A stretch of 64,000 nt of DNA, taken from Anaerobacillus alkaliphilus. Its GTDB lineage: Bacteria > Bacillota > Bacilli > Bacillales > Anaerobacillaceae. Made by a program: the position numbers and the translations under genes. Of the stretch, positions 1-11,693 are shown piece by piece; position 1 is the first letter of the stretch, and each line of letters opens with the position of its first letter. Location: contig NZ_QOUX01000027.1 in assembly GCF_004116265.1 (NCBI RefSeq), positions 62,001 through 126,000 of the forward strand. The letters run 5' to 3'. The notes below the pieces were generated by a model. The model saw only the letters and a program-made list of their open reading frames with translations. It was not told the origin of the DNA and did no database searches.

Positions 1-210
1 ATTACAGATGATGGGCCAGGTTTTGATGTGAGAAGTAAGTTGTGTGAACTAATGGCCAAAAAGGATTCTATGATGGATGAATTAATCTGGTCGGAATCAG
101 GAAGAGGAATTTATTTAATGCATAAGTTTATGGATAAAATTGAATACAATTTAGTGGGAAATCAAGTAACACTATTAAAAAAATTTGGAGGAACAAATAG
201 TGAAAATTAA
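1..210 (+). CDS. Anti-sigma-factor-type ATPase (RsbW/SpoIIAB-like), C-terminal fragment
   Basis: The reading frame is open from base 1, so the gene begins upstream of the window. The first residues read ITDDGPGFD, the glycine-rich G1 box of the HATPase_c fold; SGRGIYLMHKFMDKIEY follows, typical of the last part of RsbW/SpoIIAB-like kinases. Members of this family bind a sigma factor or another target and phosphorylate a STAS-domain antagonist. The next gene encodes such a STAS protein and overlaps this stop by 11 bases, which fits a translationally coupled partner-switching pair. The true target cannot be told from the fragment. Confidence 0.8.
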   Translation: MTDDGPGFDVRSKLCELMAKKDSMMDELIWSESGRGIYLMHKFMDKIEYNLVGNQVTLLKKFGGTNSEN

Positions 211-502
211 TACAAAGGTACTTAATAATATTGTTCACCTTACCTTAGAAGGTAAGATGTATGTTCAAGAATCAATCATCGTTAGAGAAGAAGTACTTAG
301 TCAGTTTGAAAAAGGTTACAAAGATTTTTACTTTAATATGAAAGACCTTGAATATATTGATAGTTCAGGTTTAGGTGTATTGGTCGGTTTGCATAAAAAA
401 GCAATAGAACAAAATGGTAAAGTTTCGATAGAGAACTTACAGGGACCGGTAAAAGAGTTATTTGAACTTACAAGATTAAATCTTGTTTTTGATATTCGCT
501 AA
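200..502 (+). CDS. STAS-domain anti-sigma-factor antagonist (SpoIIAA/RsbV-like)
   Basis: A protein of 100 residues made of a single STAS domain. The motif [15 protein letters not shown] carries the conserved serine that the partner kinase phosphorylates in SpoIIAA and RsbV. I chose the GTG at 200 because GGAGG at 187-191 lies 8 bases upstream; an earlier in-frame TTG at 185 overlaps that ribosome binding site and is unlikely. The gene overlaps the ATPase gene and precedes a chemotaxis receptor by 35 bases, so the switch may act on a signalling output instead of a sigma factor. That link is inference. Confidence 0.85.
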   Translation: MKINTKVLNNIVHLTLEGKMYVQESIIVREEVLSQFEKGYKDFYFNMKDLEYIDSSGLGVLVGLHKKAIEQNGKVSIENLQGPVKELFELTRLNLVFDIR

Positions 503-537
503 GTAAATCTAATCAGAAATTTGAGAGGTTGTGCATT

Positions 538-2613
538 ATGAAGATTTCCAACATGAAAATTACTACCAAGTTAACAGCCCTTTTCTTATTATTAAGTTTA
601 ATCCCTATGGCCATCCTAAGCTTTATTAGTATTACAAGCTCGACAAAATCATTAGAGTTAGAAAAAGAAAGTAAACTTACGGCCATTAGAGATATTAAGA
701 AAAATCAAATTGAGGCTTATTTTAATGAGCGTTTCGGAGATATTAACATACTCTCAAGAAGGAATACAGTTATTGATGCCATGATTGATTTAGAAAAAGC
801 TTTTACTGAATTTGGTAAGGATAGTAGAGACTATCAAGTATTAAACTCACTATATCACAACGATTTTGAATACTTTATAGAGACATATGATTACTACGAT
901 ATGTTTCTTATAAGTAATAAAGGTGACATTATTTATACTGTGACTAGAGAAGCTGACTTCGGTGAGAATGTTCTAACTGGCTCCCTTAGCGAATCAAATA
1001 TAGCACATGCATTTACCGAGGCTCAAAAACAAGGACAAGCTGTTTTAGAAGATTATGCGTTTTATGAACCTTCTCAAGCGTATGCAGCATTTATAGCTGC
1101 ACCGGTAAATAATAATGGTAGATTTATAGGGACAGTGGTTCTCCAACTATCTGATGAGGCGATTATGACCAAAATGTCAGAACGAAGTGGTATGGGAACA
1201 ACGGGAGAAACATATCTTGTTGGTGCAGACATGACTATGCGTTCAAATTCGATTTTTACCGAAGAGTCAGATATTGGACTAACCAAAATTGATACAATAG
1301 CTACCCAAGAAGCTTTATCAGGGATTACAGCCAAAAACCTAATTAAAGATTATCGCGGTGAGTATGTTTACAGCGCATACGCCCCACTTTCCATACCTGG
1401 TTTAGATTGGGTGATAATTGCCGAGATTGACGAAGCAGAAGCAAAAAGGTCTATTAACGTCCTTATAAGAAACTTGCTACTATTGTTACTCGCTACTTCA
1501 ATAGTTTGTGCAATGATTGGTATTTTCTTTGCTCGTAGAATGAGTAACCCGATTGTTGAAGCTAGTACACGTGTGAAGCAAATTGAAAGTGGAATTTTAT
1601 CTAATAATCCTTTAAAAGTAACAAGTAATGATGAAGTAGGACAGTTAATAGTTGCACTTAACGGAATGAACGCTAAAATGCATGAGCTAGTTAGGGGAAT
1701 CCGAAATTCCGCAGAGGAGTTAAGTGCAGGTTCTGAAGAAACTTCCGCTTCTGTTGAAGAAGTGACAGCTTCTGTTGAAGAACTAAATAAAGTAGTACAA
1801 CAATTAGCAGAAGATGCCTCTAGTGGTAAAGACGCTACACTTGAAGCTTCGCAGTCACTTATTCAACTTTCATCTTTAATTCAATTAGCAAAAGAAAAAG
1901 CAACAAATGGTAATATTAGTTCAAAGAATACCATGAACTCTGCAACATTTGGTGTTAAAAAGGTTGATGAAACAATCGAAAAAATGGGAGAAATTGAATC
2001 AAAAACAGAAGAAACACAAAAGCTAATAAAAGAGTTAGAAATGTATTCCAGAGAAATTGGGAATATTACCGGAACAATAACTTCTATTGCCGAACAAACT
2101 AACTTATTGGCCTTAAATGCCTCTATTGAAGCTGCTCGCGCTGGAGAACATGGAAAAGGGTTTGCAGTAGTTGCCGATGAGGTTCGTAAGTTGGCGGAAC
2201 AATCAAATCGTGGTGCTGCAGAAGTTTCAAAATTAACACAGAAAATAGCAGAACTCTCTCAAAAATCTGCTATTTCTATGGAGGATAGTCGAAGTATTGT
2301 CAGTGAAGGGACTAACGTTGCTAAAAATGCTGGAGAGGCACTAGATGAGATCCTTGATGCTGTAAATATTACGGTTAAATTAATCAATGAAATTAATGAT
2401 ATTACGAGCGACGAAGTAGCAACTTCAGATGCAATCGTTCAATTGATTAACAATCTTGCTTCAGTTGTTGAAACTACAGCTTCAAGTGCTGAAGAAATGA
2501 TGGCTTCATTTGAAGAAACTACCGCTGCCATGCAGAATGTAAGTGCCGTATCCGAACAAACATCTGGAATGGCTAATGAGCTAACAAATTCGGTTGAAAA
2601 GTTTAAATTGTAA
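538..2613 (+). CDS. Methyl-accepting chemotaxis protein
   Basis: About 691 residues. Membrane segment 1 is near residues 15-38, followed by a large extracytoplasmic sensor region that looks like a double Cache domain. Membrane segment 2 is near 310-330, then come a HAMP linker and a long coiled-coil signalling domain. The hairpin tip motif [19 protein letters not shown], which binds CheW and CheA, is intact. The ATG at 538 is chosen because GAGAGG ends 9 bases upstream; a TTG at 529 overlaps that site. It follows the STAS gene closely and is probably co-transcribed. The ligand is unknown. Confidence 0.92.
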   Translation: MKISNMKITTKLTALFLLLSLIPMAILSFISITSSTKSLELEKESKLTAIRDIKKNQIEAYFNERFGDINILSRRNTVIDAMIDLEKAFTEFGKDSRDYQVLNSLYHNDFEYFIETYDYYDMFLISNKGDIIYTVTREADFGENVLTGSLSESNIAHAFTEAQKQGQAVLEDYAFYEPSQAYAAFIAAPVNNNGRFIGTVVLQLSDEAIMTKMSERSGMGTTGETYLVGADMTMRSNSIFTEESDIGLTKIDTIATQEALSGITAKNLIKDYRGEYVYSAYAPLSIPGLDWVIIAEIDEAEAKRSINVLIRNLLLLLLATSIVCAMIGIFFARRMSNPIVEASTRVKQIESGILSNNPLKVTSNDEVGQLIVALNGMNAKMHELVRGIRNSAEELSAGSEETSASVEEVTASVEELNKVVQQLAEDASSGKDATLEASQSLIQLSSLIQLAKEKATNGNISSKNTMNSATFGVKKVDETIEKMGEIESKTEETQKLIKELEMYSREIGNITGTITSIAEQTNLLALNASIEAARAGEHGKGFAVVADEVRKLAEQSNRGAAEVSKLTQKIAELSQKSAISMEDSRSIVSEGTNVAKNAGEALDEILDAVNITVKLINEINDITSDEVATSDAIVQLINNLASVVETTASSAEEMMASFEETTAAMQNVSAVSEQTSGMANELTNSVEKFKL

Positions 2614-2690
2614 GATTAGATGTGGGCATCTAAAACAGTGGAACCTATTAAATTACCCTAAACGTCTTTAGTAGCCAATGTATAATTAAC

Positions 2691-2730
2691 ATAAGAAAGA
2701 GGTACTCAAATCCGAGTACCTCTTTCTTAT
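2691..2730. terminator. Bidirectional intrinsic terminator
   Basis: A near-perfect 17-bp inverted repeat (AAGAAAGAGGTACTC and its complement) around a 6-base loop lies between two convergent chemotaxis-receptor genes. The A-rich and T-rich arms let it work in both directions. Confidence 0.85.
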
Positions 2731-2737
2731 ATTTAAT

Positions 2738-4855
2738 CTAGTTACTTTGTTCAGTTTTCGTGTTCTTTTCCACATCTTCGCTCGACTCAGTTTCTTCGAT
2801 ATCCTCGGTTACATTCGTTAGTTCATCCTCTACATCTTCCACTTCATCTGTAGCTTCAGAGGCCTGTAAAATAAACACCTTCATTTCTTCGGTTAAAGCT
2901 TGTGCCAATTCGTTAAGCTCTTTTGCTGACTCACTAACTTTCATCATCGTAGAAATTTGGTCATCACTTGAAGCTGCAACTTCCTCTGCTGTGGCTGCAA
3001 ATTCTTCGGATGCTGCTGAGATGTTCTGAATTTTATCATTAATGTCTTGCGACGAGTTACTAAGCGTTGCTAACGTTCCATGAATTTGGCCTGTAAATGA
3101 TGAAATTAACTCAATCTGTTTCATAATGGCATCAATTGATGTGACTGTTTGGTTAACTGCATCATTTTGTTTTTCACTGTATTCATCTAATGATTTTGCG
3201 CCGCTAGCTAACTGTTGCATCTGGTTGTTCATTTCAGAGATAACGTTATGAATGTGTTTCGCTTCTAGCTTTGACTTTTCAGCTAACACTTTTACTTCAT
3301 TAGCTACAACTGCAAATCCTCTTCCATGTTCCCCAGCTCTTGCTGCCTCAATGCTAGCGTTTAATGCCAGTAAATTCGTACTATCGGATATTTGTTCAAT
3401 GACACTGACAATCTTCCCAATTTGACTTGAATACTGAGTCACCTTTTCAACGTTTTCTACTAAAATTTCCGCTAGATTAATAAATTCAACTGATGTTTGT
3501 CCTAAATCTTGTGCAGCCTTTAGACCATCCTTTCCGGTGCGTAAAGAATTATCGACTTGTTCATTTATTCTTTGTGCTGAAAGATTTGCATCCGTTACTT
3601 GTTCTAGCATGGTTGTTATCGTTTGTGCACTAAAATCCACATCCTGCGCTTGACCATGCGCGCCACTAGCAATTTGTTCAATTGCTTCACTCACTTCTTC
3701 TGTTTGAGCAAGTGTTTCAGCTGAGATATCCTCTAGTACTGAGGACGAGCTAGCGAGACGTTTGGATACATTGTCAACAATAGAAAACGAGCTTTGAACC
3801 TTTGCTGACATTTGATTAAAGACTTTTGCAAGCTCACCCATTTCATCTTTAGAGCTTTCGTCTACTCGATGAGTCAAATTACCGTCGCCGATAATCTTTG
3901 CACCCGCCTGAAGACGCTGAACAGAACTTACAATTGATCGATTTAATAAGAAGCTAGAAATAACTAACGTAAGTAAAATAATACTACTAATAATTGCAAG
4001 AGTTATATAAAGATTTTTTGTAAAACTACTTTTCTCAGCTTCGATAGCAAGAAAGTCATTTGTAAGCTCTTGGTCAATTCTTGTAACTACTCCTTGAATA
4101 TCTACAACGATTGTATTAAAGGATAGATTTAAATTCTGTTGCTCAAAGTACAAAGCCGCCACCTTCTCAAGATTGTTACTATATGTGGACAACGTCATAT
4201 TAAACATACCTTTTAAACCGGTTGTATCCTCAATCTTATTTAGTTCTTGTTGAACCAGATCTAATTGACGGACAAATTTTGTATAATAATTTTGATATGG
4301 GAGCATCACAAATTCGTTCTCATATGCCAACATATCCATGTAATCCTTGTGAAACTTTGCTTTATCTGCTTCATTATCGAACAATCCTTGTAGAAAGTCA
4401 TATCTCGTATGAAGATTTTGCCTAGATGAGTTTATATTATAAATTAGTCCTCTTAGCGGTGAACCTATTTCATCATTAATTTCTACCATCTGATCATATA
4501 ACTCAATATATTGAGCAGAAAGACTTAATAATTCCTCCGTGGACCCTTGGATAGTAGGATTGCTTGTAAGTAAAGCTAACTCCTCAATCTTAGCATTTAC
4601 CAACCCAATTTGTTCCCGTGCACTGTCACTACTGCTTCCTCTGCTATTGACATAAATGTAATCCAATTCATAGGTACGAGCATTAGAAAAAAGATAAATA
4701 ATTTCGGTACCTACCTTTGCAGCCAGTGATGTTCGATCAGCTCGTTCATTCATACCTTCTAAACTGTTAAGCGATACAACAAAAGCGAAGACAGAGATGA
4801 CGATACCTACAATTGAAATGATTGTTAGTAATCTAATCTTTGTTTTTATTAACAA
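2738..4855 (-). CDS. Methyl-accepting chemotaxis protein with acidic C-terminal tail
   Basis: A 705-residue receptor: membrane segment near residues 8-28, an alpha-helical extracytoplasmic sensor of the four-helix-bundle type to about residue 280, a second membrane segment near 285-308, HAMP, then the methylation and signalling coiled coil. The tip [19 protein letters not shown] is intact. The last 40 or so residues are very rich in Glu and Asp, an unusual extension after the coiled coil. It is convergent with the other receptor and differs from it in the sensor part. The ligand is unknown; its place beside a xylan locus makes a sugar or organic acid possible, but that is only inference. Confidence 0.9.
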   Translation of the reverse strand: MLIKTKIRLLTIISIVGIVISVFAFVVSLNSLEGMNERADRTSLAAKVGTEIIYLFSNARTYELDYIYVNSRGSSSDSAREQIGLVNAKIEELALLTSNPTIQGSTEELLSLSAQYIELYDQMVEINDEIGSPLRGLIYNINSSRQNLHTRYDFLQGLFDNEADKAKFHKDYMDMLAYENEFVMLPYQNYYTKFVRQLDLVQQELNKIEDTTGLKGMFNMTLSTYSNNLEKVAALYFEQQNLNLSFNTIVVDIQGVVTRIDQELTNDFLAIEAEKSSFTKNLYITLAIISSIILLTLVISSFLLNRSIVSSVQRLQAGAKIIGDGNLTHRVDESSKDEMGELAKVFNQMSAKVQSSFSIVDNVSKRLASSSSVLEDISAETLAQTEEVSEAIEQIASGAHGQAQDVDFSAQTITTMLEQVTDANLSAQRINEQVDNSLRTGKDGLKAAQDLGQTSVEFINLAEILVENVEKVTQYSSQIGKIVSVIEQISDSTNLLALNASIEAARAGEHGRGFAVVANEVKVLAEKSKLEAKHIHNVISEMNNQMQQLASGAKSLDEYSEKQNDAVNQTVTSIDAIMKQIELISSFTGQIHGTLATLSNSSQDINDKIQNISAASEEFAATAEEVAASSDDQISTMMKVSESAKELNELAQALTEEMKVFILQASEATDEVEDVEDELTNVTEDIEETESSEDVEKNTKTEQSN

Positions 4856-4918
4856 GATGAGTACCTCCCCCGATGTGAAACCTTATAAGAACATTTACCA
4901 ATTTTAAACAGTGAACCT

Positions 4919-4940
4919 AGAGGACAGTTGCCTGTCCTCT
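4919..4940 (-). terminator. Hairpin at the end of the glucuronoxylan operon
   Basis: A 9-bp perfect stem (AGAGGACAG / CTGTCCTCT) lies 16 bases past the aldo/keto reductase stop. The U-tail is weak, so it may be a processing hairpin or weak terminator. Confidence 0.5.
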
Positions 4941-4955
4941 TGCTCATAGATAATC

Positions 4956-5939
4956 CTAGTATACACCACGAATATGCGGATGAACGCTTTCTTGATAAAA
5001 TTTTTGTAACCTTTCTAACTCTTCTTTAGTAAATGATGGTGTATGAAGCGCTGCTAAGTTTTGAGTTACTTGATGAACATTCTTAAAACCAGGAATGATA
5101 CAACTAATCTCTTCCTGATCTAAAATCCAACGAAGGGCTGCTTGAGCCATCGTCTCTCTACCTTCAGCAATCCATTGTAACTCCCTGCTTAGCTCTACAC
5201 CCTTAGCAAATTCTAACCCTGCGAAAGTTTCCCCTACATTGAATGCATCACCATTCCGGTTAAACGAGCGGTGGTCATCTTGAGCAAATGTCGAAGTTTC
5301 AGTGAATTTCCCTGTCAATAAACCACTAGCTAATGGCAATCGCGCTAAGATCCCAACACCTTTTTGCTTTGCAGCTGGGAAAAGCTCCTTCAACGGTTTC
5401 TGTCTAAAAATATTAAAAATCACTTGTAAAGCTCGTACATTTTCATTTTGAAGACAAAGTAGTCCTTGCTCTGCTGACTCTACACTCACACCGTAGTAGC
5501 GAATTTTCCCCTCGGCCTGTAGTTTATCTAACACCTCATAAACCCTTCCATCCTTAAGAACTTCGGTTGGTGGGCAGTGGATTTGATAAAGGTCAATATA
5601 GTCTCTTTGCAATCTTCGTAAACTGTCTTCACAATATTGGCGAACCATTTCTTCTGAATAGGTTTTAGGATCGTGAATATCTCCCTGGCGACAAAATTTT
5701 GTGGCGATATGGATATCAGCCTCTTTACCTTTTGTTGCCTTTGCCAACAATTCCTCGCTATGACCATTGCCGTAAACATCAGCTGTATCAAAAAAGTTTA
5801 CACCTTCGTCCATGGCAACCTGAAGTGCTCGGAGGGATTCATCATCATGAACCTCTCCCCATGTGCCACCAATTGCCCACGTACCAAAGCTTACCTCACT
5901 AACTTTAATATCCGTATTTCCAAGCTGCCTATATTTCAT
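4956..5939 (-). CDS. Aldo/keto reductase
   Basis: A 327-residue NAD(P)H-dependent oxidoreductase with the (beta/alpha)8 aldo/keto reductase fold. The four catalytic residues are visible: Asp51 and Tyr56 (in DTADVYG), Lys81 (ATK) and His121 (QIHCPP). It is the last gene of the long minus-strand glucuronoxylan run, starting 12 bases after galM. The family reduces sugars, aldehydes and ketones; the operon suggests an aldose or uronate-derived substrate, but the sequence does not fix it. IolS/YccK-like proteins are the closest general class. Confidence 0.85.
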   Translation of the reverse strand: MKYRQLGNTDIKVSEVSFGTWAIGGTWGEVHDDESLRALQVAMDEGVNFFDTADVYGNGHSEELLAKATKGKEADIHIATKFCRQGDIHDPKTYSEEMVRQYCEDSLRRLQRDYIDLYQIHCPPTEVLKDGRVYEVLDKLQAEGKIRYYGVSVESAEQGLLCLQNENVRALQVIFNIFRQKPLKELFPAAKQKGVGILARLPLASGLLTGKFTETSTFAQDDHRSFNRNGDAFNVGETFAGLEFAKGVELSRELQWIAEGRETMAQAALRWILDQEEISCIIPGFKNVHQVTQNLAALHTPSFTKEELERLQKFYQESVHPHIRGVY

Positions 5940-5951
5940 CTACTCTTCCTC

Positions 5952-6995
5952 CTACTCAATTGTGCTGAATGTATATTTAGTTGACCTTACATACTCTTCA
6001 CCTTTTTTAAGGGTCATTGTAGGAAATTGCTCATGGTGGATCGCATCTGGTGGTCCTTGTGTTTCAAGACAAATACCCAAGTGTTTACGTGATTGAACAC
6101 CGTATACCTGTGTGTTTTCTTGAAGCATATTTCCTGAGTAAACGACAACAGATGGCTCGTCTGTTTCAATAATCAGTTTACGGCCACTCATAGGTTCAGT
6201 TAAGACGATCTCTTGTTGATTATTGTGACTCAACATGAACGGATGATCATAACCATTTCCTACTAAGATATTTTGGTGGTCGCTCGAGTTGACACCATCC
6301 AAAATTTTTCTACCTTTTCGGAAGTCAAACGGTGTATCATCTACATCTAGAATTTGGCCCGTTGGAATTAGATCATCACCAAGCTCTATAAATGCATTAC
6401 TCTTTAATTGAAGCTCATGATGTAACACATCATCCTTCAAATCACCGCTTAAATTAAAATAAGAATGATTCGTGACATTTACTAGTGTATCCTCATCACT
6501 AGTACCATGATATGTAATGATTAGTTCATTTTCGTTTGTTAATTGGTAAGTTACTTTCATCTCCAAATTTCCAGGATAGCCTTCTTCACCATCAGGACTA
6601 GTCCTTGAAAATTGAACCGTTAACTCTTCGTCTTTCACTTTAGCATCCCAGAGAACCTTGTCAAAGCCATGGATTCCACCATGAAGATGGTTTTCGCCAT
6701 CATTCTTGGCAAGAGTATAGATTTTCCCGTTCAGGTCAAATTCTCCCTTGCCAATTCTTCCTGCCACACGTCCACAAATAGCTCCAAAGAATGGTGAATG
6801 TTCAATATAATCCTCTAGTTTGTCAAATCCTAAAACAACGTTTTCGAAGCTACCTTTGTTATCAGGTACGATAATTTTGGTAATGATACATCCGTAATTC
6901 AAAACCGATACTATCATACCTTGATTGTTAGTTAATGTGTATAAGGTCACTTCTTGATTATTAATAAAACCGAATGGTGCTCTTGTTACATTCAT
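5952..6995 (-). CDS. galM: Aldose 1-epimerase (galactose mutarotase)
   Basis: A 347-residue protein of the GalM fold that interconverts alpha and beta anomers of aldoses in the cytoplasm. Family motifs are present: NHLHGGIHGFDKVLWD, with the HGG histidine, VTNHSYFNLSG, with the second catalytic His, and a C-terminal LCLETQGPPDA-like stretch (here ICLETQGPPDA) with the catalytic Glu. It sits between the arabinofuranosidase and aldo/keto reductase genes, so it probably speeds anomer exchange of xylose, arabinose or uronates released inside the cell. AAAGGTG precedes the ATG by 8 bases. Confidence 0.9.
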   Translation of the reverse strand: MNVTRAPFGFINNQEVTLYTLTNNQGMIVSVLNYGCIITKIIVPDNKGSFENVVLGFDKLEDYIEHSPFFGAICGRVAGRIGKGEFDLNGKIYTLAKNDGENHLHGGIHGFDKVLWDAKVKDEELTVQFSRTSPDGEEGYPGNLEMKVTYQLTNENELIITYHGTSDEDTLVNVTNHSYFNLSGDLKDDVLHHELQLKSNAFIELGDDLIPTGQILDVDDTPFDFRKGRKILDGVNSSDHQNILVGNGYDHPFMLSHNNQQEIVLTEPMSGRKLIIETDEPSVVVYSGNMLQENTQVYGVQSRKHLGICLETQGPPDAIHHEQFPTMTLKKGEEYVRSTKYTFSTIE

Positions 6996-7022
6996 GTACG
7001 TTCACCTTTCCTTTTAAAGAGG

Positions 7023-7066
7023 GACTCAAATATATCTGGCATTAACTTATCTAATATATTTGAGTC
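7023..7066 (-). other. Intergenic hairpin between abfA and galM
   Basis: A perfect 13-bp inverted repeat (GACTCAAATATAT / ATATATTTGAGTC) with an 18-base loop in the 86-base abfA-galM gap. It lacks a U-tract, so an mRNA-stabilising or processing role is more likely than full termination. Confidence 0.6.
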
Positions 7067-7081
7067 ACCTATTATTTTACT

Positions 7082-8599
<1,518 letters not shown>

Positions 8600-8607
8600 T
8601 CATCTCC

Positions 8608-10014
8608 TTAGTCTATATTTACCTGAAAATACTCTTTCGCATTGTTAAAACATATATCTTGGACTATTTGTCCTAAATGCTTATAGTCTTCTGGTGCCTC
8701 TCCTTTTTCTACCCAATCTCCTATTAGCTGACAGAGTAGTCTCCGGAAATACTCATGCCTTGTATAAGATAAGAAGCTTCTTGAATCGGTTAGCATTCCG
8801 ATAAACGTGCTAAGTAAACCGAGATTAGAAAGGTCTGTCATCTGGCGGAGCATGCCATCTTTTTGATCGTTAAACCACCAACCTGATCCAAATTGAACTT
8901 TCCCTTTTACCTCTGACTGAAAGTTACCACAAGCAGTGGCAATGACATAATTGTGGACTGGGTTTAATGAATAAACAATTGTTTTCGGTAGCTCGTTCGA
9001 TTTATCTAATTCATTTAAGAAACCATTTAATTGTCTAGCTAAAGAAAAATCATGAATTGAATCAAATCCTGTGTTCGCACCTAGTAACGAATGCATTCTA
9101 GAACTGTTATCCCTAATTGCTCCTACATGCAGTTGCATCGCCCATCCTAATGTGTGATAGAGTCTACCTAAGAATAATAAAATATGGGTTTTGTATTTCA
9201 TTTCCTCTTGTAGTGTCACTGTTTCACCAAGTCTTGCTTGTAAGAAAATCTTTGAAGCGTCCTCAAAGGTACATTCTTCAAAAGGAAATGTTTCTAGTCC
9301 ATGATCAGAAATTCTGCAGCCTACTTCGTGAAAATAGTGAGCACGACTATCCAATGTAGCAAGCAAATCCTCATACGTTTTAATCGGTATTTCACTAACA
9401 TCAGATAACGTATCAATATAGTCGTTAAAGCTAGACTTTGTAAGTTCAACGGCTTGATCCGGTCGGAAGGTTGGAATAACTTTTGTATTAAACTCCGGGA
9501 TTCCTCTCAGTTGTTTGTGATAATGTAAATCATCAACGGGATCGTCTGTCGTACCAACGACTTTTACATTTGATTTCTCAATTAACTTTTGAGTAGTAAA
9601 ATCAGCTGCTTGTAACTGTTTATTACAATGGATCCAGATCTCTTCACTTGTTTCTTCATTAAGCAATATGTCTGTATTGAAATATCTTTGAAGTTCTAAA
9701 TGGCTCCAATGAAATAACGGGTTTCCTATTGTATAAGGAACTGTTTTCGACCATGCCTGAAATTTTTCGAAATCAGTTTTCTCCCCAGTGATGAACTCTT
9801 CAGAAATACCTAAACTTCTCATAGCTCGCCATTTATAATGATCACCATGTAGCCATATTTCTGCTAAGTTACTAAACGACTTATTTTCAGCAATCTCCTT
9901 TGGGCTTAAGTGACAGTGGTAATCATAGATAGGCATGTCTTTTGCGTAGTCATGGTATAAAATTTTTGCAGCTTTATTATGTAATAGAAAATCCTCAGTA
10001 ATAAAAGGTGTCAT
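8608..10014 (-). CDS. uxaC: Glucuronate isomerase (copy 1)
   Basis: A 468-residue uronate isomerase that converts D-glucuronate to D-fructuronate (and galacturonate to tagaturonate). The metal-site motif YDYHCHLSPKEIA and the conserved ADSRSFLSYTRHEYFRR-type segment (here TDSRSFLSYTRHEYFRR) near the C-terminus are intact. It lies between kdgA and abfA in the glucuronate operon, where it should feed UxuB. A second copy at 56480-57883 in the galacturonate operon is very similar along its length. AAGGAGG precedes the ATG. Confidence 0.95.
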   Translation of the reverse strand: MTPFITEDFLLHNKAAKILYHDYAKDMPIYDYHCHLSPKEIAENKSFSNLAEIWLHGDHYKWRAMRSLGISEEFITGEKTDFEKFQAWSKTVPYTIGNPLFHWSHLELQRYFNTDILLNEETSEEIWIHCNKQLQAADFTTQKLIEKSNVKVVGTTDDPVDDLHYHKQLRGIPEFNTKVIPTFRPDQAVELTKSSFNDYIDTLSDVSEIPIKTYEDLLATLDSRAHYFHEVGCRISDHGLETFPFEECTFEDASKIFLQARLGETVTLQEEMKYKTHILLFLGRLYHTLGWAMQLHVGAIRDNSSRMHSLLGANTGFDSIHDFSLARQLNGFLNELDKSNELPKTIVYSLNPVHNYVIATACGNFQSEVKGKVQFGSGWWFNDQKDGMLRQMTDLSNLGLLSTFIGMLTDSRSFLSYTRHEYFRRLLCQLIGDWVEKGEAPEDYKHLGQIVQDICFNNAKEYFQVNID

Positions 10015-10030
10015 AACATCCTCCTTAGTA

Positions 10031-10057
10031 GAGGCAATTCATAGAAGGAATTGCCTC
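10031..10057 (-). other. Intergenic hairpin between kdgA and uxaC
   Basis: A perfect 10-bp stem (GAGGCAATTC / GAATTGCCTC) with a 7-base loop, just upstream of the uxaC ribosome binding site. No U-tract follows; an mRNA-processing or translation-tuning role is inferred. Confidence 0.55.
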
Positions 10058-10065
10058 ATAATGAC

Positions 10066-10710
10066 TTACTTATTACCTCTAGCCAATCTCACTTCATTTA
10101 CAAATTGCTGTGCTCGTTCTGTTAGCTTTGCACAATATTCTTCATCAATAGTTTCTTTCGTATTAACAAGAGTACTACCAACTCCCGCAGCAACTGCACC
10201 TGCTTTTATATAAGATCCTACGTTTGTTAGGTCGATACCACCTGTTGGCATCATCGGAATGTGTGGTAGTGGTCCGCGCACATCTTTAAAGTAACCTGGC
10301 CCCATGATATTAGCTGGAAAAACCTTAATGATATCTGCGCCATGCTCGTAGGCAGTAAGAATTTCTGTTGGTGTCAATGCACCTGGTACACTTAACACGC
10401 CATATCGTTTCGTCATTTTAATTGTCTCTACATTAACAACCGGCGAAAACACAAACCTAGCCCCTGCCATTATTGCCGCTCGAGCCGTCTCAGGATCTAA
10501 TACAGTGCCAACACCAACAATTGCTTCATCCTTTAACTCATCAGCGACCATTTCAACCAATGAAAGGATCTTTGGAGTTTCAACAGTTAATTCTAATGCC
10601 GTTACTCCACCTTTACTTAAAGCTTTTGCAATTGGAATGATATTGTCTTTGTTAGCCCCTCGAATAACCGCAACAATACCACTGTCTTTAATTTGTTTAA
10701 TTAAATTCAT
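10066..10710 (-). CDS. kdgA: KDPG aldolase (copy 1)
   Basis: A 214-residue class I aldolase that splits 2-keto-3-deoxy-6-phosphogluconate into pyruvate and glyceraldehyde 3-phosphate. Landmarks are VAVIRG at the N-terminus, the catalytic Glu in ALELTVETP, the Schiff-base Lys in DIIKVFPAN and the phosphate loop MPTGGI. It follows kdgK by 17 bases. A close paralogue lies at 58149-58790. Confidence 0.95.
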   Translation of the reverse strand: MNLIKQIKDSGIVAVIRGANKDNIIPIAKALSKGGVTALELTVETPKILSLVEMVADELKDEAIVGVGTVLDPETARAAIMAGARFVFSPVVNVETIKMTKRYGVLSVPGALTPTEILTAYEHGADIIKVFPANIMGPGYFKDVRGPLPHIPMMPTGGIDLTNVGSYIKAGAVAAGVGSTLVNTKETIDEEYCAKLTERAQQFVNEVRLARGNK

Positions 10711-10727
10711 ATATCCTCCTTGACCTA

Positions 10728-11681
10728 CTATCTACTAATATCTTCCCCAGTAGGTTCACACATAAATTGTCGTAACTCTTCTCGATCAGGTAACCCCTCA
10801 AAATCTCCGACTACTTGTGTCGCAAGAGCACCGACTGCATTTGCTCTCTTTACTACTTCTTCTAATGGCAGCTCATCTAAAAGACCAGAAATCACACCTG
10901 CTGCAAAGCCATCTCCTGCACCAACAGGATCGATAACTGTCTTTACTTTAAAGCCTGGGACAAATTGCATTTCGTCTTTTGTAAAATAGTACGCACCTTT
11001 TGCACCTGTCTTTAAAATGACTACTTGAGCCCCTTGGTCTAAAAATAATTGTCCTAATGTTTCTGGATCCGTTTCCCCGAACATGAATGTTCCCTCATCA
11101 ACACCTGGAAGAATGATGTCTGCTAAAGCAGCTATTTCGAGCAATACCTTTCTTGCTTGTTCTTCAGACCATAATTTTTTTCGGAGATTAGGGTCAAAGA
11201 CTATCTTTAATCCGTTTGCTTTTGCTATTTCGATCACACGAATAATCGTCTCGTAACAACTCTCACTTAACGCAGGAGTAATGCCTGTAATGTGTAGATA
11301 TTTTGCTTTCGCAATATAGGCTTCGTTTAGGTCACTTGGGGACATCGTACTTGCAGCTGAGCCTTTTCGATAATATTGGACGCGAACGTTATCGCCGCTT
11401 CGAACTTCCTTAAAATACAGTCCAGTTTGAGCTGTTTTTTCAAGCTTTACCTCGCTAACATCTACACCTTCACCACGGACGAATGAGAGAAGTGACTTCC
11501 CGAATTCATCGTCTCCTACTTTACTAATCCAACCTACCTGGTGACCTAACCTTGTTAATCCGAAAGCTACATTCGTTTCTGCTCCACCAAACTTTCGTGA
11601 ATAAGAATGTGCATATCTCATTAACGGAGAGGACTCAGGTGTTAGCACTACCATCGTTTCGCCAATCGTCACAACATCCAT
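10728..11681 (-). CDS. kdgK: 2-Keto-3-deoxygluconate kinase (copy 1)
   Basis: A 317-residue PfkB/ribokinase-family sugar kinase that phosphorylates KDG to KDPG. The N-terminal signature GGAETNVAFGLTRLG and the C-terminal DPVGAGDGFAAGVISGLL, with the catalytic Asp of GAGD, are intact. It starts 12 bases after the uxuB stop and is followed by the aldolase for its product. The copy at 61953-62906 shares most of its sequence, including the C-terminal AEDISR-like end. Confidence 0.94.
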   Translation of the reverse strand: MDVVTIGETMVVLTPESSPLMRYAHSYSRKFGGAETNVAFGLTRLGHQVGWISKVGDDEFGKSLLSFVRGEGVDVSEVKLEKTAQTGLYFKEVRSGDNVRVQYYRKGSAASTMSPSDLNEAYIAKAKYLHITGITPALSESCYETIIRVIEIAKANGLKIVFDPNLRKKLWSEEQARKVLLEIAALADIILPGVDEGTFMFGETDPETLGQLFLDQGAQVVILKTGAKGAYYFTKDEMQFVPGFKVKTVIDPVGAGDGFAAGVISGLLDELPLEEVVKRANAVGALATQVVGDFEGLPDREELRQFMCEPTGEDISR

Positions 11682-11693
11682 ATTTATGTCTCC

